A DNA stretch of 64,000 nt from DATFKA01 sp035268885 (GCA_035268885.1 DATFKA010000036.1:53996-117995), one strand, 5' to 3'. Shown: positions 8,093 to 17,337, counted from the stretch's first letter. Translations and numbers: made by a program. Notes: a model not told the origin generated them from the letters alone.

Positions 8093-8151
8093 CAGGAATA
8101 AAGAAGAATCGTTAACTAACTTTAAAACAATCGTAAAAAACCTTATTGACT

Positions 8152-8982
8152 ATGCGTAAATTGTTAGCACTCTTGCTCGTCTTCAGTTTAGCAGTAACTA
8201 CTGCAACGAATATTGCATATGCGCAAGAAGATACCACTGCATCCGAAGAAGCAGCAGCCGAAGACGCTGCCGTTGAAGAAGCAGCTCCCATGGAGGAGCC
8301 TGCCGCCGAACAAGTAGCAGCAGAAGCAGACGAAGCTGAACAGCTTTCTGGTTTCCAAATCCTGAAGAAATACTTCATTGATGGAGACTGGAAGTTTATG
8401 AGCTTTGTATTGATCTGTTTGATCTTAGGTCTTGCTTTCTGTATTGAGCGTATCATCACGTTGAATATTGCTACTACCAACACTGACAAATTGTTGGCTC
8501 GTATTGATGATGAATTAAAATCTGGCAACCTGGAAGGTGCAAAAGAAGTTTGTAAGTCCACACCTGGACCTACGGCTAGCATCCTTTACGAAGGTCTGAA
8601 AAATGCAGATAATGGCCCCGAAGCTGTTGAAAAAGCGATCGTTTCGTACGGTGGCGTACAGATGGGACTATTAGAGCGTGGCCTGGTTTGGATTTCACTT
8701 TTTATTGCCATTGCACCGATGCTTGGTTTCATGGGTACGGTAATTGGTATGATTCAGGCATTCGACCGTATTCAGGCGGTAGGTGACCTTTCGCCTTCGG
8801 TAGTTGCCGGTGGTATTAAGGTAGCGCTTTTGACTACAGTATTCGGTCTGATCTCTGCTATTATTCTTCAAATCTTCTACAACTACATCGTCAACAAGAT
8901 CGATGGTATTGTAAACAAGATGGAAGATGCGTCTATCGCCATAGTAGATATCATGGCAGAGAATAATGTATTCAGTAAATAA
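8152..8982 (+). CDS. exbB: ExbB/TolQ/MotA-family proton channel protein
   Basis: The 276-aa protein is the stator-like channel of a TonB/Tol-type energy transducer in the inner membrane. A signal peptide (ending AYAQ) is followed by an Ala/Glu-rich acidic stretch (about 23-62) and three membrane segments. One is FMSFVLICLILGLAF. The others are the conserved MotA/ExbB pair with APMLGFMGTVIGMIQAF and GGIKVALLTTVFGLI. The start at 8152 is chosen over a TTG two codons upstream. It begins an operon with a four-helix membrane protein and two ExbD genes. The signal peptide and acidic head are common in Bacteroidota ExbB. Confidence 0.92.
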   Translation: MRKLLALLLVFSLAVTTATNIAYAQEDTTASEEAAAEDAAVEEAAPMEEPAAEQVAAEADEAEQLSGFQILKKYFIDGDWKFMSFVLICLILGLAFCIERIITLNIATTNTDKLLARIDDELKSGNLEGAKEVCKSTPGPTASILYEGLKNADNGPEAVEKAIVSYGGVQMGLLERGLVWISLFIAIAPMLGFMGTVIGMIQAFDRIQAVGDLSPSVVAGGIKVALLTTVFGLISAIILQIFYNYIVNKIDGIVNKMEDASIAIVDIMAENNVFSK

Positions 8983-9002
8983 GCAAAATACCTTTAAAGA
9001 TT

Positions 9003-9473
9003 ATGTATAAGTTTTTAACAAAAAACGGTCAGGCTCTGGCGTTTGGTTTGGGTATTTTGGTGACTGCCATCTTTTTGTTGGGAGTACTACCAAATACTGG
9101 TCAAATCGACACAGAGAATCCTCAGAACGTTGACATCTTCAACTTTGGTCTCACCGCAACGATCATTTTGATCGTCGTGGCCGCCGTCGCCATGGTCCTT
9201 TTTGGACTGGTACAAGTGGCTTCTTCTTTCCGTACTTCGTGGAAGGGAATCCTGGGCTTCGTGGTACTAGTTGCAGTGTTCCTCGTGGCCTATGCTACCG
9301 CTAACGGTAGTCTGGCAAATGAAGTAGCGGCTATTCAAAATGCAGCTACTGATGCGGCAGTGACGGATGCCAACCTAAAGTTCATAGGGGGATCAATTAC
9401 GACGCTGCTGGTATTACTCTTGGTAGCGATGGGAACTTTTATTATATTTGAGATTATTAACTTTTTCAAATAA
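9003..9473 (+). CDS. Four-helix membrane protein of the ExbB/ExbD operon
   Basis: The 156-aa protein has four predicted membrane segments (about residues 10-28, 48-72, 80-98 and 128-152) and short loops. I do not recognise a named family. A protein of this size between exbB and exbD recurs in Bacteroidota TonB-type clusters. It follows exbB by 20 nt and precedes exbD by 9 nt, so it is co-transcribed. A role as an accessory subunit of the energy transducer is inferred from position only. Confidence 0.75.
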   Translation: MYKFLTKNGQALAFGLGILVTAIFLLGVLPNTGQIDTENPQNVDIFNFGLTATIILIVVAAVAMVLFGLVQVASSFRTSWKGILGFVVLVAVFLVAYATANGSLANEVAAIQNAATDAAVTDANLKFIGGSITTLLVLLLVAMGTFIIFEIINFFK

Positions 9474-9482
9474 TATAGAGCT

Positions 9483-10037
9483 ATGGCTAAAACTAGTAGT
9501 AGAGATCGAATGAGTAGTGAGATTAATGCCGGCTCTATGGCAGACATTGCCTTCTTGTTACTCATCTTCTTTCTCGTAACAACGACAATCGTAGAAGACA
9601 AAGGAATTACTGTAAAGCTTCCTATCTGGTCGGAGGAGGAGCCGGACATTACCAAGCTGAATAAGCGTAATGTTTATTCCGTACTGGTAAATGCCCAAAA
9701 CCAATTGTTGGTGCGCGGAGAACTCATGCGGGTCGAAGATCTGAAAGACAACGCTAAAGAGTTTATCGCTAACCCTTACAACCGCCCGGATTTGGCTGAA
9801 ATGCCAACCAAAGCGATTATCTCACTCAAAAATGACCGGGGTACCGAATATGGCACCTATCTGTCCGTTTATAATGAGCTGAAAGCAGCTTATAATGAAC
9901 TGTGGGATGATCTGGCGATGAAGAAGTTTGGCGTTCCTTACAGTGATGATTTACCATTGGCCTGGCGGAAAGATGTCCGTGATGAGATTCCATTTGTGAT
10001 TTCTGAAGCGGAGCCGACCAGCTTTGGTGAGGAGTAA
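9483..10037 (+). CDS. exbD: ExbD/TolR-family biopolymer transport protein (first copy)
   Basis: The 184-aa protein has a single N-terminal membrane helix with the essential Asp (SMADIAFLLLIFFLV). The periplasmic domain begins EDKGITVKLPIW. With ExbB it uses the proton gradient to drive TonB-dependent outer-membrane transport. It is longer than enterobacterial ExbD (about 140 aa), which is normal in Bacteroidota. A second, different ExbD follows, so the complex is probably heteromeric. Confidence 0.9.
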   Translation: MAKTSSRDRMSSEINAGSMADIAFLLLIFFLVTTTIVEDKGITVKLPIWSEEEPDITKLNKRNVYSVLVNAQNQLLVRGELMRVEDLKDNAKEFIANPYNRPDLAEMPTKAIISLKNDRGTEYGTYLSVYNELKAAYNELWDDLAMKKFGVPYSDDLPLAWRKDVRDEIPFVISEAEPTSFGEE

Positions 10038-10087
10038 GCAAAGTCGTCGAAAAATACCTCGTTATTTTTTAAGATTATATAGCGCCG

Positions 10088-10102
10088 TCCGCCTCAAGCG
10101 GA
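10088..10102. repeat. TCCGCCTnAGGCGGA palindrome, copy 1
   Basis: TCCGCCT-C-AAGCGGA (one stem mismatch) lies in the 91-nt gap between the two exbD genes. The same core occurs at 45767-45781, at 49487-49501 in the centre of a foldback element, and at 63924-63938 in a tRNA-like sequence. Confidence 0.55.
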
Positions 10103-10128
10103 TGGCCCTATCTAAAAATTCATAAGTT

Positions 10129-10596
10129 ATGTCAAAGTTTGCTAAGAAAAGAGGTAAGGCTTCTCCGGAGGTTTCTACGGCATCATTGCCCGATATCGTA
10201 TTTATGTTGCTGTTCTTCTTTATGGTAGTAACCGTACTGAGAGATTCAGAGCTAATGGTGAAAGTGCAGACGCCTTTCGCTTCGGAGTTGACGAAACTTG
10301 AAGAGAAATCATTGGTTAACTACCTTTACGTAGGGAAACCAGTGAAAAAGTACCAACAGGTATACGGTACCAAACCTAGATTACAGCTAGGCGACAAATT
10401 CGCGAGCCTGGCCGAAATTCCGCTCTTCCTGGAGCGCCACAAGGTAAAAGTACCAGAACCTAAGCGGCCTAAAATTACTTCTTCGCTACGTGTAGATGGG
10501 GAAGTGACCATGGGTATCGTTCAGGATATCAAAACGGAGTTGAGAAAGTCCAACCAATTGAAGGTGAACTACTCCGCTAAGAAAAGCCCAGATTAG
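10129..10596 (+). CDS. exbD: ExbD/TolR-family biopolymer transport protein (second copy)
   Basis: The 155-aa protein has the ExbD plan: a polar N-terminus, a membrane helix with the conserved Asp (LPDIVFMLLFFFMVV), then a periplasmic domain. It ends the operon, followed by a strong terminator at 10621. It differs considerably from the first ExbD, so the two are not recent duplicates. A paired ExbD1-ExbD2 arrangement is common in this phylum. Confidence 0.88.
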   Translation: MSKFAKKRGKASPEVSTASLPDIVFMLLFFFMVVTVLRDSELMVKVQTPFASELTKLEEKSLVNYLYVGKPVKKYQQVYGTKPRLQLGDKFASLAEIPLFLERHKVKVPEPKRPKITSSLRVDGEVTMGIVQDIKTELRKSNQLKVNYSAKKSPD

Positions 10597-10620
10597 TAGT
10601 TAAGACTACGTTTAGGGTAA

Positions 10621-10660
10621 AAAAGCAAAGCAACCATCGGGGGCTTTGCTTTTTTGTTTT
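10621..10660 (+). terminator. Rho-independent terminator of the exb operon
   Basis: An 11-bp stem AAAAGCAAAGC (10621-10631) pairs with 10643-10653 and runs into a T-rich tract. Confidence 0.92.
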
Positions 10661-10680
10661 TTAGGCCCATTTAAATTATT

Positions 10681-10766
10681 GGTCCAAAGTGAATTCATTT
10701 GGTGACGAATAGTGCGGAGGGAATTCTCAGCCTCAAACATTTTGACCAAACGAATTCACCTTGAGC
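10681..10766. repeat. Inverted repeat built around GTGAATTC
   Basis: CAAAGTGAATTCATTTGGT (from 10685) and its inverted near-copy (10742-10764) are separated by about 40 nt. Each arm is itself nearly palindromic. The 326-nt gap 10597-10922 holds this repeat and two terminators but no gene. Confidence 0.5.
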
Positions 10767-10880
10767 CTAATTGTTTCATAAAAAATAATTCTTTATGGGT
10801 TCCATACAAATACCAACTAGTTGGGCCCTGACAAACGCTACTAGACCTATCAGAACTACTAATTACTACGATCACAAAAC

Positions 10881-10913
10881 CGTTCCTGCCCAACGGAAGG
10901 CTCGGCAGGAACG
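10881..10913 (-). terminator. Hairpin 3' of the DUF4293 gene
   Basis: A perfect 10-bp stem (10881-10890 with 10904-10913, CGTTCCTGCC) lies directly downstream of the minus-strand DUF4293 gene. There is no T-run, so it may act as a 3' stabiliser. Confidence 0.55.
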
Positions 10914-10922
10914 ATCTCAATC

Positions 10923-11369
10923 CTACCGCAGGCGGCTATAAGAAGACTTTACAATCTTCTCATCTTTCTTGATATTGCGATAAGCCAGTAGTAGAAAGAT
11001 AATCGACAGTACCGGGAAAGCTACGCCGGCTTGTACTTCCAGCCCACCTTTATCAAAAGCACCCGTTTGGAATAGTAGATAGGCGGCAAAGCCAATTCCG
11101 CCGACGGTAACCAGCAAGCTGATCATCGTGAAAGTCATCTGTAGGGGACGCTTCTTAAATAAAAAGATACTGATCAGGGACAGTCCGGCTGCCGCCAAAA
11201 ACAGTACCAATAAAGCCAGGTGATCTTGTAAGTTGAAAATCTGATCGCCCAGTATACCCGCTTCGGCGTAATCCGCTCCCGATCCAACGCTTAGGAAAGG
11301 GACGGCCAACAGGGCACCCAGTAAGCCGGCGGCCAGTAACAAAAAAATGGTTTGAATTCTTTGAATCAT
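10923..11369 (-). CDS. DUF4293 family membrane protein
   Basis: The 148-aa protein has the typical start MIQRIQTIFLLLAAGLLG of the Bacteroidota-specific DUF4293 family and four membrane segments. A short basic, Ser-rich C-terminal tail ends it. The frame is open 21 codons further upstream, but MIQRIQ is the family start. Function is unknown. It diverges from the DAO oxidoreductase with 56 nt between the starts. Confidence 0.85.
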   Translation of the reverse strand: MIQRIQTIFLLLAAGLLGALLAVPFLSVGSGADYAEAGILGDQIFNLQDHLALLVLFLAAAGLSLISIFLFKKRPLQMTFTMISLLVTVGGIGFAAYLLFQTGAFDKGGLEVQAGVAFPVLSIIFLLLAYRNIKKDEKIVKSSYSRLR

Positions 11370-11425
11370 ATTTTTTATATTTATCCGCCCCAAAATTAGT
11401 GCTTCTTCGCTAAAAAACCACAAGC

Positions 11426-12577
11426 ATGCCATTAAACTACCAATGGAGTCACTGGGAATTTGACAGCTTTTTTAAAGATATTGATTTTGTCGTACTGGGC
11501 AGTGGCATTGTCGGCCTGTCGACGGCTATTCACCTCAAGCAGGCTCGCCCGAATGCCAGGGTGCTGGTGCTGGAGCGCGGTGTCTTACCCATCGGCGCCA
11601 GTACCCGCAATGCGGGCTTCGCCTGCTTTGGGAGCGTATCCGAATTGTTAGATGATCTAAACCATACGCCGGAGGCGGAGGTTTGGGCACTGGTAGAAGA
11701 ACGCTATCTCGGTCTGTTGGCGCTGCGTGAATTGTTGGGAGACGACGCCATCGGATATCAGCAGGAAGGTGGTTTTGAGGTCTTTAGCCAACAAGACGGG
11801 GAACAGGAGGCAGCCTGCCTGGCAGCCATACCTGAATTTAACCGGCAATTAAGCCAGATCACGGCACGTCGGGATACCTTTGTAACTGTACCCGATCAGC
11901 AGCGGCAGCGCTTTGGCTTTTCTGGGGTGCGGTCGCTCATCCATAATCAGGCCGAAGGGAGTATCGATACGGGGAAAATGATGCGCAGCTTTTTGCGCAA
12001 AGCACAGGAATTAGATATTCAAATATTGAATGGCTGTGAGGTGCAGGCTTATACGGAGACTACAGCAAAGGTGGACATCCAGCTGAGCAACGGTTGGACG
12101 CTTTCCGCCGGACATTTAATGATTGCTACGAATGGCTTTACGAATAGATTACTACCTGAAATAGACCTCCAGCCCGCCCGAAATCAGGTACTCATCACCC
12201 GTCCAATACCTGACCTTTCCTTTCGGGGCTGCTTCCACTACGATCGGGGGTACTATTATTTCCGAAACGTGGGGCAACGCGTCTTGCTGGGGGGTGGCCG
12301 CCACCTGGATAAAAGTGGAGAAACGACGGCAGACTTCGGCGCAAACGAAACCATCCGTCGTACATTGGTCGAACTGCTGGAAAAGCTGATTTTGCCCGGA
12401 CAAAGCCCCGAGGTAGAACGTTGGTGGACCGGTATTTTAGGCGTAAGCCAGCAAAAGCGACCCATTATTCAGCGGCTGGGAGATCGGGTCTCGGTAGCCG
12501 TACGGATGGGAGGGATGGGCGTGGCCATTGGCACCCTGGTCGGGAAAAAAGCGGCCGAACGGGCTTTACAACATTAA
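11426..12577 (+). CDS. FAD-dependent oxidoreductase (DAO family)
   Basis: The 383-aa protein has an N-terminal Rossmann FAD-binding motif (FVVLGSGIVGLSTAIHL, about residues 21-37) and the Glu of LVLERG. The substrate-binding body matches glycine/D-amino acid oxidases. A late GMGVAIGTLVGKKAAE helix closes the FAD site. The segment ASTRNAGFACFGS resembles YgaF/PuuB-like enzymes that oxidise amines or amino acids. The substrate cannot be assigned. No partner genes are present. Confidence 0.87.
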   Translation: MPLNYQWSHWEFDSFFKDIDFVVLGSGIVGLSTAIHLKQARPNARVLVLERGVLPIGASTRNAGFACFGSVSELLDDLNHTPEAEVWALVEERYLGLLALRELLGDDAIGYQQEGGFEVFSQQDGEQEAACLAAIPEFNRQLSQITARRDTFVTVPDQQRQRFGFSGVRSLIHNQAEGSIDTGKMMRSFLRKAQELDIQILNGCEVQAYTETTAKVDIQLSNGWTLSAGHLMIATNGFTNRLLPEIDLQPARNQVLITRPIPDLSFRGCFHYDRGYYYFRNVGQRVLLGGGRHLDKSGETTADFGANETIRRTLVELLEKLILPGQSPEVERWWTGILGVSQQKRPIIQRLGDRVSVAVRMGGMGVAIGTLVGKKAAERALQH

Positions 12578-12675
12578 AAGTATGTTAATCCACCATCTAT
12601 AAAAGGACAAAGCATGGATTTCAGGCGTTTCCTGTCTGGTGTTATGGAATTTGTTTCGTTATTTTGCACGGCTAT

Positions 12676-14502
12676 ATGGGAAAGCGCCTTTTATTGAGCA
12701 TATTAATATTGATGGTACCACTACTGAGCCAGGCTCAGACCCAACCCGGCACGTCCGCTCCCAAAAAAGAAGGTGTAAAGATTAAGATTCTGCGCACGGA
12801 TACGACTATTATCCTGCAATCTTCACAACAGAATGTCACCAAGCTGATCGGTAATGTAAAGCTCTATCAAGACAGTGTACTGATGACTTGTGATTCGGCC
12901 ATCCTGATCAATGAGCAGCAGCTTTTTGCCTACGACTCGGTCACCATCCAGCAGGGCGACTCTCTCACCACCTTTGCCAATTATCTGGAGTACGATGGCC
13001 GGACCCGCAAAGCTTATCTGGAAGGGGAGGTGGTGCTGATCAACGGCTCCCGACAGCTCTTCACAGATCGCCTGGATTACGATCTGAATACTAAAATAGC
13101 TTCCTATTATTACGGCGCTACGCTGGTGGCTGATTCGACCCAGCTCAGCAGTAAACGGGGCTATTATTACGTAGATGAAGAAGAGGCTGCCTTCAAAGAT
13201 AGTGTAGTCGTAACCGATCCGGATTTTTACCTCCGGACGGATACCTTACAATATAGCCTGGAATTATCAACTGTTTATTTCCTGGCTCCTACTTTAATTA
13301 CGGCCGATTCCAGTGATATTTACTGTGAGGACGGCTTTTACGATACCGAAAACGGTCTGGCCGAGTTTCGTCAGAATGCGCAGTACCAAAAGAATGGTCG
13401 CCGGGCCACCGCCGAGGTGATTCGCTTCGTGGATGCGCAGGATCTTTACGTACTGGAAGGTAAGGCCCAGGTGGTGGATAGTAGCCGCCTGGCGATTGCG
13501 GATACCATCCGCTATTTTGAAGCCACCGACGAAAGTTATCTGACCGGAAATGCTTCTTATCGGGATGCTACCCGTAATATCCAGGATGCGGACGAAATTT
13601 ACTACAATGCCGATCGGGGTACTTACACGACCCGGGGGCGCTCAAAAATACAGGAAGAAGAGCAGGTACTTGAAGCGGATGATGTGGCCTTTGATGAATC
13701 CTCCGGCCAGGGATTGGCTACGGGAACGGTCATTTGGCAGGATACCAGTGCGAATATCTCCATCAGGACCGATACGGCCCGCTATCGGCAGGATACCGAA
13801 TACCTGAAGGCGGTGGGGGGACCAGAGGGAAGACCTGAACTCATCTCTATTTTTGAAGACGGCGATTCTCTTTTTCTGGCCTCCGATACGCTATTTTCAA
13901 GAAACCTGGATACCACCGGGGTAGATTCGAGCCGAACGCTCAGTGCCTATCGCGATGCGCGCTTTTACAAAAGTGACTTTCAGGGCGTCTGTGATTCTAT
14001 GGTATATACTTCGGCAGATTCTTTGTTCCGGCTTTTTGGTAATCCATTGTTGTGGTCAGACTCCACGCAGTTCAAAGCGGATACGATGCGTATCCAATTG
14101 GCCAATGGAGAAATTGATCGGGTTTATTTAATGGCAAACGCCATTATCATTAACCAGACCCACCCCCAGTTCTTTAATCAGATCAAGGGCAAAAAGATTA
14201 CCGCTTATTTTAAAGCCGGAGAACTGGACTATCTGGTGGTGGAAGGTAATGCAGAGTCGGTATATTACGCCAAAGACGAGACCGGCGCCTACATTGGAGT
14301 GGATCAATCGATTAGCAGCAAACTGCTGATTCGTTTTCGGGAAGGAGAGATCAGTGAGATTCGTTCGTATAAAGATCCGCAATCGACTTTATCACCCATG
14401 GATGAGGTGGATCATGCCAGCTTACGCCTCAAAGGCTTCGACTGGCGTATTGATCGACGTCCTACGCGAAGGATGGATATTTTTGCCAGGCGAAATCGTT
14501 AA
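12676..14502 (+). CDS. OstA/LptA-like protein
   Basis: The 608-aa protein has a signal peptide (ending SQAQ) and many consecutive beta-strand repeats of the LptA/OstA-N type. These repeats have the rhythm D-[ST]-x-x-Y or TDTLRY. The length and single-gene context match the Bacteroidota OstA-like family thought to help carry LPS across the periplasm. There is no C-terminal LptD barrel, so it is not LptD itself. The start at 12676 gives a good signal peptide; a TTG four codons upstream is the alternative. It is followed 18 nt later by batE. Confidence 0.82.
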   Translation: MGKRLLLSILILMVPLLSQAQTQPGTSAPKKEGVKIKILRTDTTIILQSSQQNVTKLIGNVKLYQDSVLMTCDSAILINEQQLFAYDSVTIQQGDSLTTFANYLEYDGRTRKAYLEGEVVLINGSRQLFTDRLDYDLNTKIASYYYGATLVADSTQLSSKRGYYYVDEEEAAFKDSVVVTDPDFYLRTDTLQYSLELSTVYFLAPTLITADSSDIYCEDGFYDTENGLAEFRQNAQYQKNGRRATAEVIRFVDAQDLYVLEGKAQVVDSSRLAIADTIRYFEATDESYLTGNASYRDATRNIQDADEIYYNADRGTYTTRGRSKIQEEEQVLEADDVAFDESSGQGLATGTVIWQDTSANISIRTDTARYRQDTEYLKAVGGPEGRPELISIFEDGDSLFLASDTLFSRNLDTTGVDSSRTLSAYRDARFYKSDFQGVCDSMVYTSADSLFRLFGNPLLWSDSTQFKADTMRIQLANGEIDRVYLMANAIIINQTHPQFFNQIKGKKITAYFKAGELDYLVVEGNAESVYYAKDETGAYIGVDQSISSKLLIRFREGEISEIRSYKDPQSTLSPMDEVDHASLRLKGFDWRIDRRPTRRMDIFARRNR

Positions 14503-14520
14503 CAACCAAATCATTTGCTG

Positions 14521-15294
14521 ATGAAAGAGAAAATGCTATTATTTGTTGGGATACTGTTTTTTTTCTCGTCGATATCCCTGTCGGCGCAGCATCCCGATCT
14601 GCAAAAGGCCAACGAATTATACCGGCAGGAGTCTTATGAGCAAGCCAGCCAGACCTTTGAAGCGCTGGTGGCGGAGGGGTACCAATCCAAAGCGCTGTTC
14701 TATAATTTAGGGAATACTTACTATCGATTGGGGCAGGAAGGAAAAGCCATCCTGAATTACGAAAAGGCATTGCTTCTGGCACCAAAGGACCGGGAGGTTC
14801 TTGAGAATCTGGAATTTGTTAAGGGACAATTATCTGGTGAAATCATCGCGCTGGAAGTATTCCCCTTAATTGCTATTTGGCAAAGTGTACAGCAAAGCCT
14901 GTCATCGGGGACCTGGACCGTATTAGGTTTGCTTTTCTTCTGGGCAGGCGTTGGTGGTTTTTTAGTCTGGTTGTTGTTACCCCGGCGAAAACAGAAAGTT
15001 CGTGGGTTCACCCTGGGGGTAATGGGGCTGGTCTTATGTGTTATTCCATTTTTGTTGGCTTCCGAAAGTAAGGCTGCCCAGGTCAGATCGGATAAAGCCG
15101 TAGTAGTCACGGAGACGGCAGCCCTGTACGCTACTCCCAGCGAAGGATCGGAGCTACTCTATCCGCTTTTCGAGGGTGCCACGGTCCGTACCCTGGAGCC
15201 TCTGCAGGATTGGTATAAGGTTAATCTCGCTAACGGTTATCAGGGCTGGGTACCCGCCGAAAAGCTAGCCCTGGTAAGATTAAAAGAAAACTAA
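14521..15294 (+). CDS. batE: BatE-like TPR and SH3 protein
   Basis: The 257-aa protein has a signal peptide, two TPR units (LQKANELYRQESYEQASQ and FYNLGNTYYRLGQ regions), two membrane helices (about 135-160 and 168-187) and a C-terminal bacterial SH3 domain ending with GYQGWVPAEKLALV. This order matches BatE of the Bacteroides aerotolerance (Bat) operon. The usual batA-D and MoxR genes are not adjacent here; the ravA-viaA pair 6 kb away is a different AAA-VWA system. It is probably co-transcribed with the OstA-like gene. Confidence 0.8.
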   Translation: MKEKMLLFVGILFFFSSISLSAQHPDLQKANELYRQESYEQASQTFEALVAEGYQSKALFYNLGNTYYRLGQEGKAILNYEKALLLAPKDREVLENLEFVKGQLSGEIIALEVFPLIAIWQSVQQSLSSGTWTVLGLLFFWAGVGGFLVWLLLPRRKQKVRGFTLGVMGLVLCVIPFLLASESKAAQVRSDKAVVVTETAALYATPSEGSELLYPLFEGATVRTLEPLQDWYKVNLANGYQGWVPAEKLALVRLKEN

Positions 15295-15310
15295 CCACAT
15301 AGCCACATGA

Positions 15311-17218
15311 TCACCGCATATAATCCCAGGCACTGCGGTAGCTGCCTTTGCTTTCGCAAAAAGCCAGAAGATCGGCGTAGAAATCATCCCCCCCAATGGT
15401 CGCACTGTCGCCTACAATAATCAATTGTTTTTTGGCGCGCGTCATGGCTACGTTCATACGCCGATAATCCTTGAGAAAGCCAATTTCACCTTTGGGATTA
15501 GACCGCACCAGTGAAAGGTAGACGACTTCTTTTTCCTGTCCCTGAAAGCCGTCAATGGTATTGATGGTAATGGGCTGCTCCCTGAATTTGGGGTCTTCAT
15601 CAATGATCTGCTCCATATGCAGGGTCTGTTCGCGGTAGGGCGAAATCAGGGCGATCTCGGGAAGGTCAATACCGGCGTAGCTATCGACTAATTGGTGCAG
15701 GTGCTCGCAGAGGATTTGAAATTCTTCCGGATTGTAGCGACTCTTATAGGCAGCGTGTACCTTCTCCTCAAAGCCACAGCCTGCCGTATCGATAAAAATC
15801 AGGGGAGACTGATCCTTAATGGGCAATTGCGCCTTGGCTACCGAATCGGCGGCCCGTAGTCGATTCTGGTAGAATCGCTGATTAGAAAATCCCATGATGG
15901 TCTCGTGCATCCGATATTGAGTATCTAGTAAATGCACTTCCGGCAGGCGTTGCAGGGACTTTTCAATCAGGGTGATCTCCAGTCCCTTTCGGGCTGCTTC
16001 CCGGGCTTTAACCGTCGGGGGCAACTGATAGGGATCGCCCGTCAGCACAACCCGGGAAGCTTTGGTAATCGGCACCCAGGTAGCGGGCTCTAATGCCTGT
16101 GCCGCTTCGTCGATGACCACGGTGCGGAATTTTCGATTTTGTAGGACCTTGTCGGCCGCACCAATCAGGGTACAGGTAATGATCTGCGCGCTGTCTAGTA
16201 TCTGTTCGAGGATACGGGTTTCTAATTGATTAGCCCAATCCATCAATTCCCGGGCCTCTTGGAATTTAGCCCGGCGGTTCTGGTATTCTTCCTGACCAAA
16301 TTTACGTTTGTACCGGCGAGCCTGTCGCCGCATATCGGCGGCCTGTACTTTTAGTTTTTTGATGTTTTTACTCTCTGGATGCTGTGACATACGTAGCTCC
16401 AGCGTATTGTTGATGACATTATCATCAACCCGGGAGATATTACCAATGCGTACCACGACTAAGCCTTCCATGGCTAGGCGTTCGGTGATTAAATCGACAG
16501 CTGTGTTGCTGGGCGCCGTGACGAGTACGGTACTTTCCGTTTTGGTTAATTGTCTGACCGCCTGTACGATGGTTGTCGTTTTGCCGGTGCCAGGCGGGCC
16601 GTGAACAATACTGACTTCATTAGCCGCCAGGATTGCATTAACTGCTTTGTTTTGTGAGGCATTTAACTGCGGCAGCTCAATGGGCTGATGCTGGGTTTGT
16701 TGACTGGGGGCTTGTCGCCCCAAAAAAATATCGCGCAGTTCGGCTAGCCGGTCGCGACTGGCTTTTTTTACTTGCTTTAGGCTTTGCTCCATCACCTGAT
16801 AGGTGCGGTCATCAAAGAGTAAATCCACCCCGAGCAGGCCTTTGGTAAGCCAGTCGGGACTGTCCTTACTATTGAGAATGATTTGCATCCGGTCTTTCTT
16901 GACGTAATAGATAACACCGGTCTGTTCGTTCTTACCATCAACTGTCTGCATGGTAAACAGTCGAACGGGCTTGCCGGAGCGGAATCGATGCTCTTCGCCC
17001 AGTTGCTTGGTTCGCTCCACGACCACGTAAGCCCGCGAGCCCAGGGTATAGCCCTGTTTAACCACCTGTAAAGGATACCAGGCCACGCCGCTTTGACTGC
17101 GCTCCTGTAGGCTGAGGCGCTGAATTTTCTTTTTGTATTCTTCCAGATCTTTCTCTTTTTCGATCCGGAGCAGATCCAGCAATGCGTCGAATTCCTTAAT
17201 GTCAGCCTTCTTATTCAT
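15311..17218 (-). CDS. Superfamily 1 DNA/RNA helicase, UPF1/IGHMBP2 type
   Basis: The 635-aa protein has an N-terminal beta-barrel region (residues 1-150) as in IGHMBP2/SMUBP-2. The SF1B motifs follow: VHGPPGTGKTTT (Walker A), VVIDEAAQALE (motif II), LTGDPYQLPPTV (III), LDTQYRMHE (IV), TINTIDGFQGQEKEVV (V) and MNVAMTRAKKQLIIVGD (VI). It unwinds nucleic acid 5' to 3'. The cellular role in bacteria is unclear. It diverges from the ABC exporter. Confidence 0.92.
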   Translation of the reverse strand: MNKKADIKEFDALLDLLRIEKEKDLEEYKKKIQRLSLQERSQSGVAWYPLQVVKQGYTLGSRAYVVVERTKQLGEEHRFRSGKPVRLFTMQTVDGKNEQTGVIYYVKKDRMQIILNSKDSPDWLTKGLLGVDLLFDDRTYQVMEQSLKQVKKASRDRLAELRDIFLGRQAPSQQTQHQPIELPQLNASQNKAVNAILAANEVSIVHGPPGTGKTTTIVQAVRQLTKTESTVLVTAPSNTAVDLITERLAMEGLVVVRIGNISRVDDNVINNTLELRMSQHPESKNIKKLKVQAADMRRQARRYKRKFGQEEYQNRRAKFQEARELMDWANQLETRILEQILDSAQIITCTLIGAADKVLQNRKFRTVVIDEAAQALEPATWVPITKASRVVLTGDPYQLPPTVKAREAARKGLEITLIEKSLQRLPEVHLLDTQYRMHETIMGFSNQRFYQNRLRAADSVAKAQLPIKDQSPLIFIDTAGCGFEEKVHAAYKSRYNPEEFQILCEHLHQLVDSYAGIDLPEIALISPYREQTLHMEQIIDEDPKFREQPITINTIDGFQGQEKEVVYLSLVRSNPKGEIGFLKDYRRMNVAMTRAKKQLIIVGDSATIGGDDFYADLLAFCESKGSYRSAWDYMR

Positions 17219-17299
17219 TTTGAACTAATTAGTAGGACTCGTTTGTTATCAGAATGGCAAAATTAAAAAATTGTTGCACAAGGAGCGGTTTTAGCTCGA

Positions 17300-17337
17300 A
17301 AGCAAGAGCTGTTTGGCCGAAGCAAGAGCTTCCGGCC
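17300..17337 (+). repeat. 38-nt structured repeat, copy B (5' leader of ABC exporter)
   Basis: Two direct copies of AAGCAAGAGCT-type sequence are 20 nt apart. The second forms a hairpin GGCCGAAGC-aaga-GCTTCCGGCC (17315-17323 with 17328-17337). It aligns without gaps to copy A at 1892-1929 (27 of 38 identical). It ends 28 nt before the ABC gene start. A further AGCTC/GAGCT pair lies at 17293-17310. Confidence 0.6.

Noticed and set aside
8112..8582. 156-codon minus-strand frame opposite exbB
   Set aside because: Its Ala/Ser-rich composition is a mirror of the acidic Ala/Glu stretch of ExbB.
12676..14502. LptD outer-membrane barrel
   Set aside because: The protein has only OstA/LptA-type repeats and no C-terminal barrel of LptD length.
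14521..15294. Complete Bat operon
   Set aside because: Only a BatE-like gene is present; batA-D are absent, and the nearby MoxR/VWA genes match RavA-ViaA instead.
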